Source: Prolixibacteraceae bacterium
Lineage (GTDB): Bacteria > Bacteroidota > Bacteroidia > Bacteroidales > Prolixibacteraceae
Length of the DNA stretch: 64,000 bases
NCBI GenBank assembly: GCA_018648265.1
Contig: JABGRN010000013.1
Coordinates: forward strand, 1 to 64,000
Reading direction: 5' to 3'
How positions within the stretch are numbered: the first letter of the stretch is position 1; each line of letters starts with the position of its first letter. The position numbers and the translations under genes are program-made. Shown piece after piece: positions 9,254-16,302 of the stretch. The notes under the pieces were generated by a model. It was not told the origin of the DNA, searched no databases, and saw only the letters and a list, made by a program, of their open reading frames with translations.

Positions 9254-9706
9254 TTAGTCCCATACATAACGTTCATCGTATTCTATTTTATATTTATTTA
9301 AGAACGCCCTGAATTCTTTCTGGAAAGTTTTTGTCTTGTGATGCTCTTTTTGATTAACGATATAGTTAGTTACAATACCAATTTCTGAAGGATTTACCGA
9401 GAAAATTCCATATCCACTTTGCCAATAGAAATTGATATATTTCTTTCCTACGGTCTTTATCCATTTGGAGGATTCCTTTTTTAATTTTTCTAATAGCTTG
9501 GCTTGGGTAATTGTACGAGATAAGGTACAAAGAATATGAATATGATTTCTGTAACCACCAATTTGTATAGGATTGCAATCTAAACCTTTGCATATTCCTC
9601 CTAAATACTCGAATAATCTTTTTTCTATGTCTGTATCAATTATCATCTCTCTGTTTTTTGTGCTAAACGTGATGTGCGTATAAACTTTTGATAATGATTG
9701 CGGCAT
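9254..9706 (-). mobile_element. REP-associated tyrosine transposase (RAYT / IS200-like Y1 HUH transposase)
   Basis: 150 residues, normal length for single-domain Y1 transposases. The HUH metal-binding motif is NHIHIL (His55, His57) and the nucleophile lies in IVTNYIVNQKEHHK (Tyr115), with the conserved FYWQSGYGIFSV between. All catalytic residues are present, so the gene looks intact. Y1 enzymes nick and join single-stranded DNA at hairpins; RAYTs act on REP palindromes, and palindromes flank this gene on both sides (9166-9244 and 9741-9819). There is no tnpB/IscB partner. The element interrupts what looks like a tandem pair of zinc-finger genes. Confidence 0.92.
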
Positions 9707-9740
9707 AATATTTCATTTTAGTTTTTGTCCTTGTTTTTGA

Positions 9741-9819
9741 CCCTTCAGGGCGATTTGTTCTGTTGCGACTTAGTTCACAGGGCGATGCCCTGTGCTATTG
9801 CTGTAAGCCCTTTGGGCTT
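9741..9819. repeat. REP-like palindromes upstream of the Y1 transposase
   Basis: Three hairpins: 9741-9750 (CCCTTCAGGG), 9776-9794 (CACAGGGCGATGCCCTGTG) and 9805-9819 (AAGCCCTTTGGGCTT). The GGGC/GCCC cores match those on the 3' side of the transposase gene. The innermost sequence abuts the point where homology to the zinc-finger gene stops. Confidence 0.7.
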
Positions 9820-9896
9820 GAATTACAGTTGCAAAATTTATGGTCGGCTCGTCCTTTTAAAGGTTCGCTACAATCGAGGCATATTCTTTCATCCAT
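9795..9896 (-). pseudogene. Truncated second copy of the small zinc-finger gene
   Basis: Starting at an ATG at 9896, the frame reads MDERICLDCSEPLKGRADHK then FCN, against MEPRICLDCGEPLKGRSDQK then FCN in the intact gene at 8781-9137. Homology is about 70 bp at DNA level and ends abruptly at 9826 or so; the frame then runs through REP palindromes to a stop at 9795. The remaining 90 residues are missing. This is best read as a broken paralogue, either cut by the REP/RAYT insertion or left over from a duplication. Confidence 0.75.
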
Positions 9897-9948
9897 AATT
9901 TCAATTTTTGATTGACTTGTTAGCTTGAAAATTCACGAAGTATAGCCC

Positions 9949-10413
9949 TTAATATTCAATTTCTACATCAAGTTGTTTTCCGGCCTCCTTCGCTTTTTTA
10001 TCCATTCCCATTCCAAATGTAATTCCTATAATCATTCCCATAATTATTCCATATCCAATAAAAGACATATTTCCTATACTCGCTCCAATAGCAGCTCCCA
10101 TAGGAATTCCAAGAGCAGCCATTCCAATGGCCAGCCATCTGTTTCGGTAATGATTTTTTGTAACCAGTTTAAGTTCTTTTTCTACCAATTTTAGTATTGA
10201 GGCTTGTGCCTTTCTTATTTGTTTTAAAAAATCTCTATCTGAACCCGAAAAAGCATTAATCTCCTCAATATAATTAATAATTGAATTTACTATTTCCGAA
10301 GGTAAATCCTTTTTATTCAATTCTTCAATCAGTTTTTCAAAAAGACCATACTTTCTGTTTAATCTTTTATTTTGTGCAATGTTTGGTCTTTTGTTTAGTT
10401 CTTTAATTTCCAT
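9949..10413 (-). CDS. Membrane protein with C-terminal glycine-zipper hairpin
   Basis: 154 residues. Residues 1-85 are helical and charged (FEKLIEELNKKDLPSEIVN, FLKQIRKAQASILKLVEKEL), probably a coiled coil. Residues 92-140 form two Gly-rich hydrophobic helices (WLAIGMAALGIPMGAAIGAS, GYGIIMGMIIGITFGMGMD) with small-xxx-small spacing, a glycine-zipper hairpin. No function is recognised. It is the last gene of a three-gene run (rsgA, RibD-like reductase, this gene) with a 19-bp gap. A similar Gly-zipper protein occurs at 55520-55945. Confidence 0.7.
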   Translation of the reverse strand: MEIKELNKRPNIAQNKRLNRKYGLFEKLIEELNKKDLPSEIVNSIINYIEEINAFSGSDRDFLKQIRKAQASILKLVEKELKLVTKNHYRNRWLAIGMAALGIPMGAAIGASIGNMSFIGYGIIMGMIIGITFGMGMDKKAKEAGKQLDVEIEY

Positions 10414-10432
10414 CTATTAATATTTATTTGAT

Positions 10433-10972
10433 TTATTTTGTTCTTTCATAATGACTTTGAACAATCTGATTCAGAAATACTTCTGTTTTTAAGTGATTAA
10501 ATTTCAACGATTTTGGTAAAACATCAAACAACGAAATTCCATCACCTAATAAAATTGGAATTGTAGAAATTCTCAGTTCATCAATCAAATCTTCTTTAAG
10601 GAAATTTTGAACCGTTTTTCCTCCGTCGATATATAATTTGTAAAATCCTTTTTCGTGAATATTGTTGAGAATCTCATTCACACTGCCATTTAGCAAAGTT
10701 GCTTTCTCTTTCAGCTTTTCAGGGATTTCACTTAGTGAATTACTTAATACAAATAAGTGTTTATTGTAAGGCCATTCACCATCAAAACTGCATACCATCT
10801 CGAATGTTGTTATTCCCATAACAATCGCATCAATTTCATTCATTAAGCTGACAAAGCCCATGTCATTATTTTCTGGATTTGGTATGGATTGTAACCAGTC
10901 GAGTTCTCCGTTTTTCCCGGCTATAAATCCATCTATACTTTTTGCAATAAATACGATATTTTTATTTTTCAT
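10433..10972 (-). CDS. Dihydrofolate reductase / RibD C-terminal domain family protein
   Basis: 179 residues. It opens with the strand KNKNIVFIAKSIDGFIAGKN and GELDWL, the NADPH-binding start of the RibD-C/DHFR fold, followed by AIVMGITTFEMV, LFVLSNS and YIDGGKTVQNFLKEDLIDEL, and ends with the typical PILLGDGISLF. Members reduce diaminopyrimidine or unknown pteridine-like substrates; many stand-alone copies have no assigned role. It is 10 bp downstream of rsgA and probably translated from the same mRNA. Confidence 0.88.
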   Translation of the reverse strand: MKNKNIVFIAKSIDGFIAGKNGELDWLQSIPNPENNDMGFVSLMNEIDAIVMGITTFEMVCSFDGEWPYNKHLFVLSNSLSEIPEKLKEKATLLNGSVNEILNNIHEKGFYKLYIDGGKTVQNFLKEDLIDELRISTIPILLGDGISLFDVLPKSLKFNHLKTEVFLNQIVQSHYERTK

Positions 10973-10982
10973 TATTCTATGT

Positions 10983-12059
10983 TTAGTATTTATTTGATTT
11001 TCTTGTATTCTTATAGTGTTTTATCATTTTCCCAAAATCTTTATCTTTTTTACGTTTTTCAGCAATGGTCGAATCAAAATGTTCTTTTTCCTTCTCCATT
11101 TTCTGGTAGTTGTCATAAGAATTTCTATCAATTTCTCCTTTGCGAACAGCTGTTAAAACAGCACAATCAATTTCTGTTGTATGTGTACAATCTTTGAATT
11201 TACAATCTCCAGATAGCTGAACAATAGTTTCAAATGTCCTTTCCAATCCATCAATTAAATCGGCAATCCCAACTTCTCTCATTCCTGGGTTATCAATTAT
11301 TATCCCGCCATTTTCAAGAATGAATAATTCTCGGTGGCTTGTAATATGACGTCCTTTGTTTGTGCTTAAACTTATCGTGTTAGTTTTCATATGTTGCTTA
11401 GCCGAAAGATTATTTAATAGAGAAGATTTTCCTACTCCGGATGAACCTAACAGACAATATGTTTTTCCCTTTACAATTGATTTTTTTAACCTTTCTATTC
11501 CTTTTTGAGATTCATTGCTTATCGCAATTACAGCAATTCCCTTTACTCTTTCCTGAACACTAAAAATTAATTTTGACAATTCAGATTCATTTATCAAATC
11601 AATTTTGTTGAGAATGATAATCGGTTCTACATTTGAGGCATTGCAGATTGTCAAATACCGTTCTAATCGGTTTATATTAAAATCATAATCAACTGACTGC
11701 ACTATAAAGGCAAAGTCAATATTTGTGGCTATTATTTGTTTCTCTCCTTGTTTGCCAACAGCTTGTCTTTCAATAATGGTTTTTCTCGGAAAAACAGAGT
11801 GAATAAGCACTTTTTTTTCATCAAATTCAGAGAAGGCTACCCAATCGCCAACAGCTGGGAAATCAGACCTTGTGTTTGCAGTAAATCTTAAATTCCCAAT
11901 TATCTCAGCATCATATTCATTTTCCTCGGTTTTTACAGTATATCTTTCTTTATGTTCTAAACTAACACGACCCACTCCAAATGAACCAAAGCCTTGATCA
12001 TTTCTGTAGTTTTCTAAATATTCGTTATATCCTAAATCTTCAAGTGTCATTTCTTTCAA
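10983..12059 (-). CDS. rsgA: Ribosome small-subunit-dependent GTPase RsgA (YjeQ)
   Basis: 358 residues with the circularly permuted GTPase order: OB-fold N terminus (about 30-100, ending PRKTIIERQ), then G4 NKID (151-154), G1 P-loop GSSGVGKSS (205-213), G3 DNPG (256-259) and a zinc knuckle with Cys286, Cys291, His293 and Cys299. RsgA checks late 30S maturation and is released by GTP hydrolysis. Bacteroidota often carry a housekeeping rsgA; this one sits in a region of cassette-like accessory genes, so it may be an additional copy (inference). It heads a three-gene run with the RibD-like reductase and the Gly-zipper protein. Confidence 0.92.
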   Translation of the reverse strand: MKEMTLEDLGYNEYLENYRNDQGFGSFGVGRVSLEHKERYTVKTEENEYDAEIIGNLRFTANTRSDFPAVGDWVAFSEFDEKKVLIHSVFPRKTIIERQAVGKQGEKQIIATNIDFAFIVQSVDYDFNINRLERYLTICNASNVEPIIILNKIDLINESELSKLIFSVQERVKGIAVIAISNESQKGIERLKKSIVKGKTYCLLGSSGVGKSSLLNNLSAKQHMKTNTISLSTNKGRHITSHRELFILENGGIIIDNPGMREVGIADLIDGLERTFETIVQLSGDCKFKDCTHTTEIDCAVLTAVRKGEIDRNSYDNYQKMEKEKEHFDSTIAEKRKKDKDFGKMIKHYKNTRKSNKY

Positions 12060-12202
12060 TTTGTATTAAACATAACTGCTGGTGCATGTTGCGGAGCGGA
12101 TTTCGGAGAGCGTTCTTGTCAGAGAGGACATGAATTGCGATGCGAGAATCCGCCTTTGATTGCCGCAACGACCCCGCTCTGAAATATGTACTTTCTAAGT
12201 TT

Positions 12203-13024
12203 TTATTTGTTTTTTTCTTTATCCCAAAATTCAGAACATCTTTGCTCTTCAGCAATTCTCAAAATTGAAAAACCCAATTCAATGGCTTTAGAAAAATTTT
12301 CACATGCTTTTTCTTTTTCCCCTAATTCGTATAAAGCTAGGCCTCTTAGGAAATAGGCATTTTTATCTGCGGGTTGTAATTCAATAGCTTTGTTACAATC
12401 TAATAAAGCCCCCTGCATATCATCAGGGAACTTTGTACCAGCCCTATTGATGTATGCCCTTGCATCAGTTGTGTTATGTAGTAGGTAATTGTCAAGGTCT
12501 GGTTTTGCTTGTTTAGAATTGCCAATTGCCATGTAAATCCTGGCACGGTTCAGATAAAGAATTGGTTTTTCCATATTTAAAATTTCTTTGTCTAATTCAT
12601 CGAGATTATCTTGGAAATTCGGACTTGTCCAAAACCCCATTGTAGATTTTATTCTCCCATTGCAATTATCATCCAGCAAGTCGAATGATATATAATATTC
12701 ATTCTGAAAAACTTTGTAAACACCTATCCCTTGGCACATTTTACCTTCTATGTCAATAAAGCTTATGGTATCATTTTTAATTTCATATTTCGAGGTCGCA
12801 TCAATTGTTTGATCATTTCCAAAATCGATTGCAACTAATCCATTTTCTTTAAACTCAAGGCTAATTGGACCTGTATGTCCAATTCTGACCCATTTCCCAA
12901 TAACAGGATTATTGATATTTTCAATTTTTTTCTCTTTGTTACCAGTTTTCCCTACTGTATGGGTACAACTTAATAAAAATCCGAATGTAACCACAAGTGT
13001 CAAAAAAATCCGATTAATTTTCAT
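12203..13024 (-). CDS. Lipoprotein with C-terminal TPR repeats
   Basis: 273 residues. Signal peptide and lipobox MKINRIFLTLVVTFGFLLSC with lipidated Cys20. Residues 40-130 form a beta-rich domain with GKWVRIGHTGPISLEFKENG, resembling the small DUF-type lipocalin-like domains that follow such signals. Residues 150-265 hold about three tetratricopeptide repeats (LYLNRARIYMAIGNSKQAKP, AYFLRGLALYELGEKEKACE). TPRs mediate protein contacts at the membrane surface; partner unknown. It stands as a single-gene unit with structured spacers on either side. Confidence 0.75.
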   Translation of the reverse strand: MKINRIFLTLVVTFGFLLSCTHTVGKTGNKEKKIENINNPVIGKWVRIGHTGPISLEFKENGLVAIDFGNDQTIDATSKYEIKNDTISFIDIEGKMCQGIGVYKVFQNEYYISFDLLDDNCNGRIKSTMGFWTSPNFQDNLDELDKEILNMEKPILYLNRARIYMAIGNSKQAKPDLDNYLLHNTTDARAYINRAGTKFPDDMQGALLDCNKAIELQPADKNAYFLRGLALYELGEKEKACENFSKAIELGFSILRIAEEQRCSEFWDKEKNK

Positions 13025-13211
13025 GTCAGTTAAGTTTTTATGATGAATTACAATTTTCTTAAATTGGCTATAACGTTTGTTCGAAGATTACGTTGCCGTT
13101 TTTTTTGCAATGTCTTTTCAATTTTCATATTCATTTTACCAAATGTATAAAACTCTCTAAAACCACCAAAGCAGACAATTAATTTTAGCGTTTGTTGGGC
13201 GTTCGTTATTT

Positions 13212-14150
13212 TTATTCCACATTTATCACCACTTTCCCCCGTGCATGTCCTTCGCCTAAATATTTCATGCAATCAGCGACCTTATCAAGTGAATAACGCC
13301 TGTCAATAATTGGTTTAATCTTGTCATCCTCTACGAGCTTTACGATAAATTCCAAATCCTTTTGGTTTGATTTCGCTGCAAGAGAACACATTTTCTTCGA
13401 GCCAAACGACATCAGCCAACCAAATAAAATAGACCTAAAAATCTGCAACAAAGCACCGCCAACCATGACATATATGCCGTTTGGATTTAAGATACGTTTG
13501 TAGGCGAAAAGTGGATGATTGCCGTTGATAGCTATAATAAGGTCGTAACATCTTTTGTTTTTGGTAAAATCCTCTTTTGTGTAATCAATGACATAATCCG
13601 CACCGAGAGAACTCGTTTGCGCCACATTTTTCGAACTACACACTGCTGCTACTTCCGCACCGAAATATTTGGCAAGTTGAACGGCAAAGGTTCCCACGCC
13701 ACCACCGCTACCCACAATCAAAACTTTTTGCCCTTTTTGAATGTTGCCTTTGTCACGCAATGCCTGTAGAGCTGTTATTCCTGCAATAGGTAAGGCAGCT
13801 GCTATTTCAAATAATACCTTAGTTGGTTTTGGTATCAATGCTTTCTCAGGAGCCACAGCGTATTCGGCGAAACCGCCAAATCCACAATCAGAAAGATCCC
13901 CGATTACTTCATCCCCAGGTTTAAACTGTCGGATATTTTTGCCGACCGATTCAACCCTACCTGCTATATCGGCTCCAAATATCCTTTTCTTTGGTATGAT
14001 TCCCATTCTCATCGAACGGTAATCTGCTGCATTTGCAGATACCGCATGTATTTTTATCAATACTTCGTTGTCGTTTGGTCTGGGCTTTTCTACATCACAA
14101 TAAATTAGCTTGTCAGGTAAGCCTTTTTTGTTATATACTACTGCTTTCAT
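13212..14150 (-). CDS. Zinc-independent MDR-type NAD(P)H quinone oxidoreductase / alcohol dehydrogenase
   Basis: 312 residues of the medium-chain dehydrogenase superfamily. The GroES-like N domain has EVLIKIHAVSANAADYRSMR and FGADIAGRVESVG; the catalytic zinc ligands of true alcohol dehydrogenases are missing, as in quinone oxidoreductases. The Rossmann domain shows VLIVGSGGGVGTFAVQLAKY (nucleotide-binding GxGxxG) and ADYVIDYTKEDF. C-terminal signature ARGKVVINVE. It probably reduces quinones or alkenals with NADPH in the cytosol. A single-gene unit in the cassette-like region. Confidence 0.9.
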   Translation of the reverse strand: MKAVVYNKKGLPDKLIYCDVEKPRPNDNEVLIKIHAVSANAADYRSMRMGIIPKKRIFGADIAGRVESVGKNIRQFKPGDEVIGDLSDCGFGGFAEYAVAPEKALIPKPTKVLFEIAAALPIAGITALQALRDKGNIQKGQKVLIVGSGGGVGTFAVQLAKYFGAEVAAVCSSKNVAQTSSLGADYVIDYTKEDFTKNKRCYDLIIAINGNHPLFAYKRILNPNGIYVMVGGALLQIFRSILFGWLMSFGSKKMCSLAAKSNQKDLEFIVKLVEDDKIKPIIDRRYSLDKVADCMKYLGEGHARGKVVINVE

Positions 14151-14336
14151 TTTTTCAATATTATCACAAATATTTGTATCGTACTCTGTTAGTCATATAA
14201 CGGTTAGCGGTATTTTTAACGGCGCTTTCCAGGTCTTTGGTTAAGTTATGGTTTCTTTCTTTTTAAATCGTTATTATTTTAATTGTATTAGTTGCGGAAT
14301 TAAAAATATGACCGCATTCTACCAACTTGGCTTTTA

Positions 14337-14915
14337 TTATTTCATTTTTATACATTCCACAAACGATTTTGTCTCTCTCACTATATTGAGAATTTTGGAA
14401 TCTTCTATTTTCATTTTTGTTTCAGATCTTGGTTGATGCCCATCTTCTATTATTACTCTACCATCCCTTTTAACTAGGCGACATAATTCTGTCAACAATT
14501 CTGCCGGTTGTTCTATCATATGAAACATATCTAAAGCGTAAACAACATCAGCTATTTCACTTTCAATGTCCGTTTTGTAGCCAATTGCAAGAGTGGCATA
14601 AACATTTGACAACTTATATTTTTTCATTTTTTCATTTACTTTTTTTAATGCGAGTGGATGAATATCAATTGCAATAACTTTACCTGAAGCTCCTACCATC
14701 CTAGAAGCATCTTTTATATATCTTGCAGGGCCACAACCATAATCTATAACAGTTTGCCCGGATTTAATATTTAGATTTCTAATGTTTCTGTTTGAGTAGT
14801 TTGTAAATAAATCCATTAATTCCATAATAAAAGCCATGCCCCTGAATGCGAAATTTGGAATCTTCTCTCTGCCTTTTCCTGTCATTAAGCTTTCAACCTT
14901 CTTACTTTTTTCCAT
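14337..14915 (-). CDS. Class I SAM-dependent methyltransferase
   Basis: 192 residues. A short helical lead (FAFRGMAFIMELMDLF) precedes the SAM-binding motif I TVIDYGCGPARYIKDA, then the acidic strand VIAIDIHPLALKKVNEK and motif IV-like DVVYALDMFHMIEQPAELLT, finishing DGRVIIEDGHQPRSETK. This is the UbiE/Methyltransf_11 layout; the acceptor is unknown. Lone gene, with structured spacers on both sides and the 'AACCGTTA' motif 47 bp before the ATG. Confidence 0.87.
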   Translation of the reverse strand: MEKSKKVESLMTGKGREKIPNFAFRGMAFIMELMDLFTNYSNRNIRNLNIKSGQTVIDYGCGPARYIKDASRMVGASGKVIAIDIHPLALKKVNEKMKKYKLSNVYATLAIGYKTDIESEIADVVYALDMFHMIEQPAELLTELCRLVKRDGRVIIEDGHQPRSETKMKIEDSKILNIVRETKSFVECIKMK

Positions 14916-15242
14916 TTTTTGAGAATAAATTCTATGAAGTATTTTTAATTAGCCTTTTTAGTAACGGTTGGTGTAAGTGGAGTGCGGGATTAAAAGTGAT
15001 GAACTTTCAAAACGCTAATATGTTTATTAATGCACTAATGTATAAATTATCCACCTATTGCCCAATGACATATGACACTTTGTTACCGCCTGGTGTTCAT
15101 TCATTTTAGTCATTTTTACTATCAATTTGCTACACTTTTTCCGTCTGCCGTGCATTGGGGTAGGCGAGCTCTTTGGCTGGTTTTGGTCGTGTGTTGGCTT
15201 TTTGTGCGACCAGCCAATGTGCTTGACTACGAAGCGTTGGTC
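14916..15242. other. Structured noncoding spacer of the cassette-like region
   Basis: A 327-bp gap without a plausible gene. On the minus strand it contains short complementary blocks (GGCTGGTCGCAC, ACCAAAACCAGCC, GCCAACACACG) and finishes with ACACCAACCGTTA ending at 14962, 47 bp before the methyltransferase start. The GC content is higher than that of its surroundings. It resembles the spacers at 12060-12202, 13025-13211 and 14151-14336, which also end in a GTTA motif before the next gene. Confidence 0.45.
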
Positions 15243-16259
15243 TTATCCTTTCTTTTTGCTTTTTATCTCTTGTTCCAGCTTTTTTAATTCTTCCAAATCT
15301 TCTTTGTCAGCTTGCAGTACTTCGTATTCCTTTCTCCTTTTATCAAAATTTGTATAAATCTCACTTACTTGTTTTTCCATCTCTATTTTACTTATCGAAC
15401 CTGCGTTTGCTAATATTTTTTTGTCTTGAAAATCAATGATTCTATCAACATTTTCACGCCAAAAATTAATTGTTATATCCATTCGGTTTTTTGCTCTAAG
15501 CTCCGCACTTTCAAGAAAGATAACTACTAATCGGTTTAGTGTATCAATTTCATCGTGAGTGAGATAATTTTTAGCAATGTAAATATCTTGTTTCCTGACG
15601 ATTGAACCTTTCCAAACTGTTAGGTTCATATTTGGTTTCTCTGCATTAGCTCTTGAAACAATCAATTCGGCAGCAGTTTTTCCTGTTACTGCATAATGAA
15701 GTTTATTTTGCGCCTCGGCAAAGAACATTTGAGTTGATTTATCATCTGGCTCATAATCACTACTAAGCGCAAACAAATCTTTTATTTTTTGATAAAAACG
15801 TTTTTCCGATGCACGAATATCTCGTATCTGTTCCAATAATTCATCGAAATAATCAGGTCTGCCATCAGGATTTTTCAGACGTTCGTTATCCATTACAAAC
15901 CCTTTTACCATATATTCTTTCAGGTTTTTATTTGCCCAAATCCTGAACTGTGTACCTCGTTTACTACGAACCCGAAAACCGATTGCCAAAATCATATCGA
16001 GCGAGTAAAAAGTAACATCGTACTTTTTACCATCATCGGCAGTTGTAAAGTAATTCTTTACAACTGAATCGTCCTCTAATTCCCCCTCTTCCAGTATGTT
16101 AGATATGTGTTGCCCAATGTTTTGTTTTGAGGTGGCAAAAAGTTCGGCAAGTTGATTTTGATTCATCCAAATATTGCCGTCTTTTGCATATAACGCCACC
16201 GATGCTCTACCATCGGCAGTTTTATAAATGATTATATTTTGTTGGTTATTGTTATCCAT
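15243..16259 (-). CDS. rhuM: RhuM-family protein (virulence RhuM-like, restriction-linked)
   Basis: 338 residues, the usual RhuM length. The N-terminal domain has the family phrase WMNQNQLAELFATSKQNIGQ, the H..I..IL..GEL segment and VTFYSLDMILAIGFRVRSK, RGTQFRIWAN; the middle has KLHYAVTGKTAAELI and AKNYLTHDEIDTLNRLV; the C-terminal 60 residues are a charged coiled coil. RhuM proteins contain a Bro-N-like/KilA-type DNA-binding lead and occur beside restriction systems, but their biochemistry is unsettled. If the upstream restriction gene is read in its expected 3' frame, it stops 2 bp before this ATG, which points to translational coupling. Confidence 0.88.
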   Translation of the reverse strand: MDNNNQQNIIIYKTADGRASVALYAKDGNIWMNQNQLAELFATSKQNIGQHISNILEEGELEDDSVVKNYFTTADDGKKYDVTFYSLDMILAIGFRVRSKRGTQFRIWANKNLKEYMVKGFVMDNERLKNPDGRPDYFDELLEQIRDIRASEKRFYQKIKDLFALSSDYEPDDKSTQMFFAEAQNKLHYAVTGKTAAELIVSRANAEKPNMNLTVWKGSIVRKQDIYIAKNYLTHDEIDTLNRLVVIFLESAELRAKNRMDITINFWRENVDRIIDFQDKKILANAGSISKIEMEKQVSEIYTNFDKRRKEYEVLQADKEDLEELKKLEQEIKSKKKG

Positions 16260-16302
16260 TTTTAGTGAATTGAGTTTTCTACAATGGCAATTTCATCATC
16301 GG

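Noticed and set aside
13048-13272. 74-codon frame overlapping the end of the dehydrogenase gene
   Set aside because: Basic, without recognisable motif, overlaps a sound gene and lies in a structured spacer.
9949-15242. True integron
   Set aside because: No integron integrase is present, and the GTTA motifs do not carry a canonical attC right end; kept only as a cassette-like observation.
15072-15357. Plus-strand frames with hydrophobic stretches
   Set aside because: They run antisense into rhuM and through the structured spacer; no start context and no family resemblance.
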